Assembly: GCA_964546285.1 (NCBI GenBank)
Contig: CAZJJK010000001.1
Coordinates: 1 to 64,000, forward strand
Direction of reading: 5' to 3'
Origin: CAZJJK01 sp964546285
GTDB taxonomy: Bacteria; Spirochaetota; Spirochaetia; Treponematales; Breznakiellaceae
Length of the DNA stretch: 64,000 bases
Shown: piece by piece, positions 41,654 to 49,493 of the stretch
How positions within the stretch are numbered: the stretch's first letter is position 1
Layout of the letters: every line of letters starts with the position of its first letter
The notes under the pieces: generated by a model
Databases searched by the model: none
Told to the model about the DNA's origin: nothing
What the model saw: the letters and a program-made list of their open reading frames with translations, nothing else
Translations under genes and position numbers: made by a program

Positions 41654-42529
41654 ATGCTACGCACCTTCAGCGATCTGTATTGGCTCATCAAAGGCGTGCG
41701 CGTATACGCTCTTGTCGGAGAGAGCGGCACGGGAAAAAGTTTTAGGGCAAAACTTCTAGCCCAAAAATTTGGTCTTGACCTTATTATCGATGACGGTCTT
41801 TTGATTAGAAATGATCGTATTTTAGCTGGCCATTCCGCTAAAAAGGAAAAGACTTTTTTAGCCGCGGTCAAAGTAGCTCTATTCGACAATAAGGCTCATC
41901 GGGATGAGGTCGCTAAGCGCTTAACCAATGAACGCTTTAAAAAAATATTAGTGATTGGAACATCGATTAAAATGGTTAATAAAATAGCCGCTCGTCTTCA
42001 ATTACCTCAACCATCAAAAATCATTAAAATTGAGGATATCGCGACTCAGGAAGAAATAGAGCACGCTATCAGATCACGTAATGTTGAGGGCAAACATGTC
42101 ATTCCCGTACCCTCTATTGAAATAAAAAGAAATTACCCAAATATTTTTTATGACGCTATACGCGTTTTCTTAAAACGCGGCATGCGAACGCCGCTTTCCA
42201 TGGTCAATGACCCTAAAGTTTATGAAAAAGCTGTCGTTAGACCGGAATATTCAAAACGCGGTCATGTCAGCATATCGGAAGCGGCGCTTAGTCAGATGGT
42301 CATTCATTGCGTTGATGAATTCAACCAGAACATACGAATAAAAAAAATTGTGGTAAAAAGCGACGGAGCAGGTTATCGTTTAGTAATCACCATTGATGTG
42401 CCCTATGGGACACAGCTTTCTGGGGATATTCATGAATTACAGCGTTATTTAGTGGAGAATATTGAACGATATACTGGTATACTGATCGAGGAAGTTAACA
42501 TTATCATCGACCGTATATCACAATCATGA
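41654..42529 (+). CDS. P-loop NTPase fused to an Asp23/Gls24-like domain
   Basis: A 291-residue cytoplasmic protein. The Walker A motif GESGTGKS is at residues 22-29, followed by a small NTPase region (LIIDDGLLIRNDRILAGHSA, later KKILVIGTSIKMVNKIAARL). From about residue 200 the sequence turns into an Asp23/Gls24 (DUF322)-like domain (ISEAALSQMVIHCVDEF to IEEVNIIIDRI). Asp23 domains elsewhere are separate proteins linked to envelope stress or membrane anchoring. The fusion is unusual to me and its role is unknown. It lies between a pseudouridine synthase and an exported TPR protein, with a probable leaderless promoter of its own. Confidence 0.72.
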   Translation: MLRTFSDLYWLIKGVRVYALVGESGTGKSFRAKLLAQKFGLDLIIDDGLLIRNDRILAGHSAKKEKTFLAAVKVALFDNKAHRDEVAKRLTNERFKKILVIGTSIKMVNKIAARLQLPQPSKIIKIEDIATQEEIEHAIRSRNVEGKHVIPVPSIEIKRNYPNIFYDAIRVFLKRGMRTPLSMVNDPKVYEKAVVRPEYSKRGHVSISEAALSQMVIHCVDEFNQNIRIKKIVVKSDGAGYRLVITIDVPYGTQLSGDIHELQRYLVENIERYTGILIEEVNIIIDRISQS

Positions 42530-42551
42530 GGATGAACTTAAGGAGGATACG

Positions 42552-43727
42552 ATGAAACGATTGGCGATGGCCGTAGCTATCCTAATTATCGCGGTCGCGT
42601 TCATGTCGGCCCAAAACGCCGACGCCGATCTCGCGACAGCCACAGGCGTCTATTATGAAGTAAGGTCGGAATTGGGGGCAGCTGACGCCCAGGCTTTAGC
42701 CCAGGAAATGGATTTACGCTTCGCGGTGTTTGAACGTCTTTTCCGCTTCGACTCAAAACGACTTTCGGGAAAGCTGAAAGTTCGGGCATATAAGAACGAA
42801 ACCAGTTTTGATCAATATTTGTTGACCACGCTCGGTGAAACCCGAGACGGCGCCACCTATCTGCACTACTCCCGTCCAGAACGTTCCGAGCTAGTGGTCG
42901 TTAGAGATGGCAGCGCCGCTTCCGAACGAGCGAAGGCCCATCAAGCCTTTGTCCAATATATCCGCGCCTTTGTACCAAACCCGCCGGCCTGGATACGCGA
43001 AGGCTTCGCCATTTTCTTTGAAACTGTCGCTTACGATCCTGAAAAAAAGGCGCTGAACTATGAGGAAAACCTGGCTTGGCTTGAAACCGTAAAAGGCTGG
43101 AAAAGCGACGCGCCGAGCATCGCCAATTTACTCCTAGCGGAAGAAAGCGGCGCCGTGAAATTGTCCACTCTCCAACCGGCGTCTTGGGCCCTCGTGTCTT
43201 TCCTCTTGAACGCCGATCAAGAAGATTATCGCCGATTTCTCTATGAAAGTTTTATGTTGCTTGACAGCGAAGCCGCTTCCACCACTAACGCTCGCGTTAT
43301 CGCCGAACGGGGCGCCGCCTGGATTGACCCCGATACAGCCGCTTCAGAATATTCCGCCTATCTCGCCTCTCGTCGGACTTTCGCTGAATTGATAGAGGAT
43401 GGCAGGGCCGCGTACGCCGCCAAGGATCCATCGGCCGCTGAAAAAGCTTTCTTAGCCGCCGCTGAATTAAGACCGTCTCATTACGCGCCGCATTATTACC
43501 TAGGTTTGTTAGCGTATGAAAAAAAGGATTATACCGTCGCCGAGAACCATTACCGCTCAGCGATGACGCTTGGCGCCGATGAAGCGTTAGTGTCTTACGC
43601 GCTTGGCGTTAACGCGGCGGCTGATGGCCGAGGTGAGGACGCGAAAGCCTTCCTTCAAAAAGCCAAAGCCTCTTCTCCAGATCGCTATGCGGTAAAGGTA
43701 GATGAACTTTTAGCTCGAATCAGATAA
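42552..43727 (+). CDS. Exported TPR protein with a degenerate peptidase MA-like region
   Basis: A 391-residue secreted or periplasmic protein with a signal peptide (MKRLAMAVAILIIAVAFMSAQ). The N-terminal region resembles the gluzincin-like peptidase MA family: FVPNPPAWIREGFAIFFE matches its Glu-containing second helix, but the zinc-binding HExxH is replaced by HQAFV, so catalysis is doubtful. The C-terminus holds two or three TPR repeats (DPSAAEKAFLAAAELRPSHY, KKDYTVAENHYRSAMTLGAD), which mediate protein contacts. A strong AAGGAGG SD precedes the ATG. A perfect 18-base hairpin after the stop ends transcription. Confidence 0.75.
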   Translation: MKRLAMAVAILIIAVAFMSAQNADADLATATGVYYEVRSELGAADAQALAQEMDLRFAVFERLFRFDSKRLSGKLKVRAYKNETSFDQYLLTTLGETRDGATYLHYSRPERSELVVVRDGSAASERAKAHQAFVQYIRAFVPNPPAWIREGFAIFFETVAYDPEKKALNYEENLAWLETVKGWKSDAPSIANLLLAEESGAVKLSTLQPASWALVSFLLNADQEDYRRFLYESFMLLDSEAASTTNARVIAERGAAWIDPDTAASEYSAYLASRRTFAELIEDGRAAYAAKDPSAAEKAFLAAAELRPSHYAPHYYLGLLAYEKKDYTVAENHYRSAMTLGADEALVSYALGVNAAADGRGEDAKAFLQKAKASSPDRYAVKVDELLARIR

Positions 43728-43782
43728 TTAAGGCGGACGCCTTTATACGGCTCCAATTTTTAATTCTGATATTTTCTTAAAG

Positions 43783-43825
43783 CTGAGCCTCTTTCAAAAC
43801 CAAGCGTGTTTTGAAAGAGGCTCAG
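43783..43825. terminator. Perfect 18-base hairpin between convergent genes
   Basis: CTGAGCCTCTTTCAAAAC (43783-43800) and GTTTTGAAAGAGGCTCAG (43808-43825) pair completely with a seven-base loop. It sits between the TPR gene and pcnB and can act on both strands, although no long T-run follows. Its core resembles hairpins at 46367-46397 and 57931-57969. Confidence 0.75.
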
Positions 43826-43888
43826 TGTTTTAGATCTTTAATAGCTTGAGTCTATTATACCACGGGTGCGAACGCGCTATTAGCGTCT

Positions 43889-45124
43889 TTACTCTGTCTC
43901 TTTCGTCGCCAAGTCTAGGTTTTCAAGCGCAGAGCTTTCAAGCGTAGAGCTTGGTCTTGCCGTACGCGAACGCCGACGACGGCGTTTTTTTATTGTCTGG
44001 CCGCTTTCAGGTGGAGCGTTAGGCGACTCACAATTCGCTCTTGAGCGAAAATCAGTTGGTCTGCGTTTTTTATGTATTAAGCCCTTACTTTGAAAGACAA
44101 AACGCACAGCTTCCTCCAATTCCATTCTAGGAGGATTAATTGGAGAGATAAAACCACGAGCGGCCTTGAGCGCCGACTTAAAAGGATCCACATCAGGGAA
44201 TCGCCAATTTACCTCTTCGTCAAGGAAGTCTCGTATCAGATGAAATAATAAATCACCACTACGAAGTTCCCGATCACCTCTTACTTTTTTGTCAAGTTCC
44301 TCTAAACTAAGCTGGTACGCGGCGCTAAAACGAGAGGAGCTATTTATGGCCTTTACGGCGTTTGGCTGGATATATCGATATAGACCAAAAGTATGTAAAT
44401 TATTGATTATTTTTTGAGCGCAACCGCTTTTAACAATTTTAAGCACTTCCTCCGTCAATCTAGAAGCCGAAATAGATGATAATAGCGGAGCTTGGGCCTT
44501 GATTCTCCAACGTAAAGCCAAAGGCAATTTAAAATCAGTCATTGCCGCGTATTTTATAGCCCGTATCATTCTAACGGGATCATCCACAAAGATGACCGCC
44601 AAAGGGATGACCGGCTTCATGCGTTTTCGTCTGATATCTAACACACCGCCAACATAATCAACCACGGTTTGATCTTGAGGATCATAAAACAACGCGTTAA
44701 GACTAAAATCACGTCGTTGAACATCATCCTCAATACAGCCATAGGTATTGCTTGTCGTTCCATCTTGAAGTGAACGGAACGTGGCGACTTCAAATATTTT
44801 TTGACCAAAAAAGACATGAACCAAACGAAAGCGCCGACCAATTACCCTGGAATTTCGGAATAGGCGTTTTATTCTTGAGGGGGTCGCATCACTTACGATA
44901 TCGAAATCCTTTGGTTTTTTGCCGAGCATTAGATCCCTAACCGCTCCGCCGACAATATACGCGCAATGACCATTAGCTTTTAAACGTTCAATTATTCGAG
45001 TAGCGTCATAATCAACATTTTCACGGCTGATACCATGTTCTTCGCGGTTGTAAACCAAGGCCTTCTTTACGGCCCGGCCGGTTCCGGCCGATGTATAACG
45101 GATTCGCAAATACTTCCTCTTCAT
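43889..45124 (-). CDS. pcnB: Poly(A) polymerase / tRNA nucleotidyltransferase family protein
   Basis: A 411-residue class II nucleotidyltransferase. The catalytic GG..DxD pattern is in GGAVRDLMLG and KDFDIVSDA, followed by FRLVHVFFGQKIFEVATFR and QRRDFSLNALFYD. The RRDFSLNALFYDP form and a long basic C-terminus (KKRRRRRSRTAR) are typical of PcnB poly(A) polymerases rather than CCA-adding enzymes, though discrimination by eye is imperfect. It would polyadenylate RNA for decay or repair tRNA ends. It is flanked by the 18-base hairpin downstream and by the hydrolase gene in the same direction upstream. Confidence 0.85.
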   Translation of the reverse strand: MKRKYLRIRYTSAGTGRAVKKALVYNREEHGISRENVDYDATRIIERLKANGHCAYIVGGAVRDLMLGKKPKDFDIVSDATPSRIKRLFRNSRVIGRRFRLVHVFFGQKIFEVATFRSLQDGTTSNTYGCIEDDVQRRDFSLNALFYDPQDQTVVDYVGGVLDIRRKRMKPVIPLAVIFVDDPVRMIRAIKYAAMTDFKLPLALRWRIKAQAPLLSSISASRLTEEVLKIVKSGCAQKIINNLHTFGLYRYIQPNAVKAINSSSRFSAAYQLSLEELDKKVRGDRELRSGDLLFHLIRDFLDEEVNWRFPDVDPFKSALKAARGFISPINPPRMELEEAVRFVFQSKGLIHKKRRPTDFRSRANCESPNAPPESGQTIKKRRRRRSRTARPSSTLESSALENLDLATKETE

Positions 45125-45215
45125 CAGGGCTGGGCGGCGGTACTCTTTCCGATCCCTGCCACGCTGTTTCTAAGTTAATATGGTACGCTTAGTTCTATTA
45201 AAACTCAAACGCGCC

Positions 45216-46217
45216 TTATATATTGCCTGTATCAATATTGTGCGTCGGCGCCGTCCGAACGTCAAGCCAGGATCGAATATCGCTTAATACCTTGTCTCGA
45301 TTTGTCTCATTTATCAATTCATGCCTAGCGTCAGGATAGATAATGGTCTCAACATCGGTACAACCAATAGACTTATAATAATTCCCCAGCCATTTTGGTC
45401 CGCTCCCTTTACCGCCAACCGGATCTTCGCCGCCCGCTATTAAAAACAACGGTATGTTTTTTGGCATATTTTCCATACACGCGCTACTTCCCAAATAGCG
45501 TAAGCCGCCAATGAGATCACGATAAAAGCCAGCCGAACAACGAAAACCACATAGAGGATCAGCGATATATGCCTTAACCAGCTCGGTGTCGCGCGAAATC
45601 CAATCAAAATCGCTATGCCGTTCTTTTATAGCTTTCGCGTAAGCGCCGTCCGCCAAACGCCATAAAAGCGTAGATTGATGGCGAGGCCCTCGGATTCCGC
45701 ATAGTATATTAGCGATAAGCTGCCCAGCGTTTAATTCAAAGCCACCGCGCCCCTTTGTGCCTGATAATATACAGCCGGCCAGGGTATGTCCGCTTTTTTC
45801 ATCTGGAAGAGCCGATAAACAGAGCCTCGCCCGCGCTAAAAAGGACCCCCAAGAATGTCCAAAAAGAAAAAGCGGAACCTTGGGCCTAAAACCCGCTATT
45901 AAACGTTCAATACCGACAAGATCCAAGGCCGCCTTACTAAAAGCGTTTTCATCCGCGACATGGCCAAGCAGACTGCCGCGATCAAGGCGCTTCAAGTCCC
46001 CATCCGCCGTCCTTCCATGCCCTCTGTGATCAAGCGCCCAGGTTTCATAGCCGGCGGAAGCCATATACGCGGCGAATAGACTATAGCGCGCGGAATGTTC
46101 CATCATGCCGTGGGATACTAAAATGACACCGCGCGGCGCCTCTTCCAATCGCCAACACCTTAAGCGTAGCGTCATTCCGTCATCCGATTCATAAACCAGA
46201 GTATCTTCTTCTCTCAT
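45216..46217 (-). CDS. Alpha/beta hydrolase, monoacylglycerol lipase/lysophospholipase-like
   Basis: A 333-residue enzyme from the ATG at 46217. The oxyanion region is LVSHGMMEHSARY and the nucleophile elbow is GHSWGS; an Asp in GGEDPVGG and His in DARHELINE complete the triad. The GLDHRGHGRT-like segment (WALDHRGHGRTADG) is typical of monoglyceride lipases. No signal peptide, so it is cytoplasmic. The frame extends to a TTG at 46238, but a TATTAT -10 box at 46229-46224 ends six bases before the ATG at 46217, supporting this start and a leaderless message. Confidence 0.87.
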   Translation of the reverse strand: MREEDTLVYESDDGMTLRLRCWRLEEAPRGVILVSHGMMEHSARYSLFAAYMASAGYETWALDHRGHGRTADGDLKRLDRGSLLGHVADENAFSKAALDLVGIERLIAGFRPKVPLFLFGHSWGSFLARARLCLSALPDEKSGHTLAGCILSGTKGRGGFELNAGQLIANILCGIRGPRHQSTLLWRLADGAYAKAIKERHSDFDWISRDTELVKAYIADPLCGFRCSAGFYRDLIGGLRYLGSSACMENMPKNIPLFLIAGGEDPVGGKGSGPKWLGNYYKSIGCTDVETIIYPDARHELINETNRDKVLSDIRSWLDVRTAPTHNIDTGNI

Positions 46218-46223
46218 AAATTT

Positions 46224-46229
46224 ATAATA
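46224..46229 (-). promoter_or_regulatory. -10 box of the hydrolase gene, leaderless
   Basis: TATTAT on the minus strand ends six bases before the ATG at 46217. The -35 region is poorly conserved. Confidence 0.4.
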
Positions 46230-46366
46230 CCCATCCAATTTAGTGGTCTATAAAGGTTCATCCAAAACCCGCTTACTTTCGTAAAAGCTCCCGCGGTTTT
46301 ATTGCAAATAACCCTATATACTTCAATACATATAATAGCATTAAAACCGCGCTAGCCATTACAGTT

Positions 46367-46397
46367 GAATTTCAAAAGTCTGAGACTTTTAAAATTC
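46367..46397. repeat. Hairpin of the TTTCAAAAGTC repeat type
   Basis: GAATTTCAAAAGTC (46367-46380) and GACTTTTAAAATTC (46384-46397) pair at 13 of 14 positions. It lies in the 304-base spacer between the divergent hydrolase and rumA-like genes (46218-46521), which otherwise holds only the two -10 boxes and A/T-rich sequence. Read with its downstream flank, it matches the hairpin at 57931-57969 over about 20 bases. Confidence 0.55.
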
Positions 46398-46508
46398 GCC
46401 TCTAAGTTCTTGATATTAGTATAAGCCAAAAATAAACCATTCCGCTATAAAAAGTCGTTTTCTTTTTCCTTTATTCTTGAGACGATTTCAAATAGCGCTG
46501 AGGCGCTG

Positions 46509-46514
46509 TATACT
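46509..46514 (+). promoter_or_regulatory. -10 box of the rumA-like gene, leaderless
   Basis: TATACT ends seven bases before the ATG at 46522. The 17-base upstream hexamer (TTTCAA) is a weak -35. Confidence 0.45.
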
Positions 46515-46521
46515 ACGATCC

Positions 46522-47664
46522 ATGATGGTCGGCCAAATTATTGAAACCACTATAGAAACGATCGCGGCTGGCGGTTTTGGCGTTGGTCATATAAATGAGC
46601 GACCGGTTTTTATCGCTTTTACCGCTCCTGGTGATATTGTAAAAGCAAGGATTACCGAAAACCGGGGGACTTTTCTTAAAGCTGAGCTTGACTCTATCGT
46701 TGTCGCTTCCAAATATAGGGTTGAAGCGCTCTGTCCCCATTATGGCGAATGCGGCGGCTGTTCGTTGCAGCACTTGGATATGACAAGCCAAACCAACGCT
46801 AAAATCAAAATTACACAAGAATTATGCCGCCGGATTGGGGCTTTTGACGCTCCAGCTATTACTTTATTTCCTTCACCTAGCTACGCTTATCGCAACCGTA
46901 TGCGTTTCCATCGCGTTAGGCGGCGAAATGAGTGGCTTGTTGGCTTAAAACGTTGGCATAGCGATGAGCTTCTACGCGTCTCAGACTGCCCTATCGCTGA
47001 TACTCGCATTCAGCAAGCCTTACGATCAGGCGACTTAGAGACCGCAAACACGGCGGAACGGCTGAACGTTTTTTCTTTTCCACCGCTTTTCTTAATGGAA
47101 GGCACGCGGGAGCGCGGTTCTATAACTATTAGCGGTAAACAAATAACGGTGGACATACATTGTTTTTTTCAAAGCAATGTCACTGTTTTAGAGACTTTAA
47201 TTGAGCAGCTTATGTACGCCGCGAATAACGCTCCAAAAAAAAATAGAGCCTTGGATCTGTATGGCGGCGTTGGCACTTTTTCGCTCTTTCTCGCGGATCT
47301 TTTTGATGCTATCGATATTGTTGAACGTGAACGCCGAGCTATCAGCGTCGCGCGAAGCGTACTCGGTGCTAGAGCCGCTTATTACGCGATAAACGACACT
47401 GAATGGACAAAATTGCCGGAAAGCCGGGCCGCGTATGATTTTATCGTGGCTGACCCCCCTAGGGGAGGCTTATCAACGCATATATTGGACTGGTTGGCCT
47501 GTATCCGCCCACCGATGTTTGCTTATGTATCATGCAACGCGGCTACCTTTTCACGAGATGCCGGTGAACTACTGCGAAAGGGGTTTAAGCTAAGTTCATT
47601 AGCTCTCTTCGATTTTTATCCGCAAACCGCACACACGGAAACTCTGGCTATTTTTCAGACCTAG
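46522..47664 (+). CDS. RumA/RlmD-like 23S rRNA (uracil-5-)-methyltransferase
   Basis: A 380-residue SAM-dependent RNA methyltransferase. An N-terminal TRAM-like domain (residues 4-60) precedes a cysteine cluster Cys71-x5-Cys77-x2-Cys80 with a further Cys in CPIAD, binding a 4Fe-4S cluster. The SAM site is LDLYGGVGTFSLFLAD, the DPPRGG motif is present, and the catalytic Cys is in AYVSCNAATFSRDAGEL. The target is a uridine of 23S rRNA or tRNA; RlmD, RlmC and TrmA types cannot be separated by eye. The open frame extends to 46477, but the -10 box at 46509 supports the ATG at 46522. Confidence 0.9.
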   Translation: MMVGQIIETTIETIAAGGFGVGHINERPVFIAFTAPGDIVKARITENRGTFLKAELDSIVVASKYRVEALCPHYGECGGCSLQHLDMTSQTNAKIKITQELCRRIGAFDAPAITLFPSPSYAYRNRMRFHRVRRRNEWLVGLKRWHSDELLRVSDCPIADTRIQQALRSGDLETANTAERLNVFSFPPLFLMEGTRERGSITISGKQITVDIHCFFQSNVTVLETLIEQLMYAANNAPKKNRALDLYGGVGTFSLFLADLFDAIDIVERERRAISVARSVLGARAAYYAINDTEWTKLPESRAAYDFIVADPPRGGLSTHILDWLACIRPPMFAYVSCNAATFSRDAGELLRKGFKLSSLALFDFYPQTAHTETLAIFQT

Positions 47665-47685
47665 CTTAAACAAGCCGATAAACAA

Positions 47686-49344
47686 ATGATGCGCGTAAAA
47701 AGCATAATTATCGCGATTGTCCTAGGATTAAGCTCCCCGAAGACCTCAGCTCAACTTATTGATACACCGGCTTTATGGCGTCAAGCGATTGGCGGTCGCG
47801 TTTTGTCATCGCCGCAAGCTCAAGCTGGTTCTGTCGCCCTTTTAAGCGATGACCGCAGTGTCCGCGCTTACTCTTCTTCCGGCGCTCTTCTCTGGCGCTA
47901 TCAAGCCACTGAACGTTTAGCGCCCTGTATACACCGATCGCCTGAAGGGTCAAGTTACTTTGGTACCGCTTCTGGTGTGCTGATCGCGCTCAACCGTTCT
48001 GGCCGCGAGTTATGGAAGAGAGCCATGGCGGCACCGCCGCTTTATCTAGCGATAGGCTGGGATGGCCGTATTTTCGCCGTCTCAACTGAGGCTGTTTGGT
48101 GTTTTTCAGCTTCTGGACTACGAAAATGGCGAATGGATTTGTCAGCCCCTCCCTCCTGTGAAGCCATACTATCATCAGAAGGCGGCCTAATCGTCGCCAC
48201 CCTGGATGGCGCGATTCATGTCTTTAGTCCCTTTGGGGAAATGGAAACCTTTCCATTAGGACTAAGCGCCACAACGATAACCGCAAATGAGAAGGAAATT
48301 TTTTTAGCTTCCGAATCCGGCTTGCTTTATCGCCGTGAAGGCGTTGAACGGTTTTCAGTTTTGAAAAGATTTGACTCGGCGCCGATAGCTTTGAAAGCAA
48401 TTAATGAAGCGCTTGCATATTGCCTTTCATGCGGGGAAGTCGGACTTATCAGCCTACTAAACAATGAAATTATCTGGAAGGATAGTCTGCCTAAAACCGG
48501 AAGCGCTCGTCTCCAGCATGATGAACGCGGATGGTTTTTCCTTACGTTAGGAGCCGCCGCCGCTTATAAAAGCGACGGGGAAAGGCTTTGGCGCGTTCAA
48601 CTGGAAGCTTCTGCCCAAATTCCAACTTTTTCCGATGACGGCTTATTATTCTCTGGCGGTAAAGATTGGATACTCTACGCGTATAGAATTGAGGAAAGAG
48701 TATTATCCAAATCCGGTTCTATATACGCGCCTTTTCCCGTACAGGGTTATGGTCTGGCGGCCCCTCCCATTACCTCATTGTTTCGTGGTCTATTTGGCAT
48801 TGACACAGGCATAATCGAAGAAGAACTATCCAGCATTGAAAAAAGGATACGCGGCAGAACTATAGCCGAAACTGAGCCGGACGCCCTTCTCTATCTGATA
48901 GATCTAGTTAGCTCGGCTCTTAATCCTGTTGGCGCGAGCCCCTATGGGAATTCTTCGATCCCCATCATATATCGTGTCCGCGCCATATCTCAACTTGGAG
49001 TTTTGGGATCGCGTGACCACATTCCCATTCTAGTTAAACTGTTTCGCGACGATAAAGATCCCTTGGTCCGAGCCGAGGCCGCGCTGGCGATTGGCGAGAT
49101 AGGAGTTGATCCTTCTGGATTAGCTATAGAAGCCTTTACCGCGGCCGCCAATCCTTCTGGCGGCGAAAGCGAGGACAGAGTGCTTCTAGGGTTGGTCAAA
49201 GCGACAGAAGCCTTATGTCTTTTTTCAGGCCCGCCCTTGAGCGACAAAGGCATACCTTTACTTGTTAACCTAGCGGAAGATACCCGTTCTCCATCTGTAC
49301 GCTCGGAGGCTCGCTACGCGTTAAAACGTTTGATAGGCAGATAA
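47686..49344 (+). CDS. Exported beta-propeller protein with C-terminal HEAT repeats
   Basis: A 552-residue protein with a signal peptide (VKSIIIAIVLGLSSPKTSAQ). Residues 30-330 contain about six PQQ-like propeller blades (SSSGALLWRYQATERLAPCI, GVLIALNRSGRELWKRAM, SASGLRKWRMDL). The C-terminal third has HEAT-like repeats (RVRAISQLGVLGSRDHIPIL, then ALAIGEIGVDPSG). Such proteins bind partners in the envelope, in the manner of BamB-like or PilQ-associated scaffolds, without catalysis. It is transcribed in the same direction as the rumA-like gene, 21 bases after it. Function otherwise unknown. Confidence 0.78.
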   Translation: MMRVKSIIIAIVLGLSSPKTSAQLIDTPALWRQAIGGRVLSSPQAQAGSVALLSDDRSVRAYSSSGALLWRYQATERLAPCIHRSPEGSSYFGTASGVLIALNRSGRELWKRAMAAPPLYLAIGWDGRIFAVSTEAVWCFSASGLRKWRMDLSAPPSCEAILSSEGGLIVATLDGAIHVFSPFGEMETFPLGLSATTITANEKEIFLASESGLLYRREGVERFSVLKRFDSAPIALKAINEALAYCLSCGEVGLISLLNNEIIWKDSLPKTGSARLQHDERGWFFLTLGAAAAYKSDGERLWRVQLEASAQIPTFSDDGLLFSGGKDWILYAYRIEERVLSKSGSIYAPFPVQGYGLAAPPITSLFRGLFGIDTGIIEEELSSIEKRIRGRTIAETEPDALLYLIDLVSSALNPVGASPYGNSSIPIIYRVRAISQLGVLGSRDHIPILVKLFRDDKDPLVRAEAALAIGEIGVDPSGLAIEAFTAAANPSGGESEDRVLLGLVKATEALCLFSGPPLSDKGIPLLVNLAEDTRSPSVRSEARYALKRLIGR

Positions 49345-49493
49345 ATCATTTTTAAACAGTTCTATGGTATTCTGTAAGCCTGCTTAAAGATGATTCATAT
49401 ATTTTATAGGCTTGGCGTGATTTCCATAAGGCTAAATAGCCGTTCTGACGCTATTGGTATATACTGAAAAGGAAGGAATGTTTGGAGGATCGT

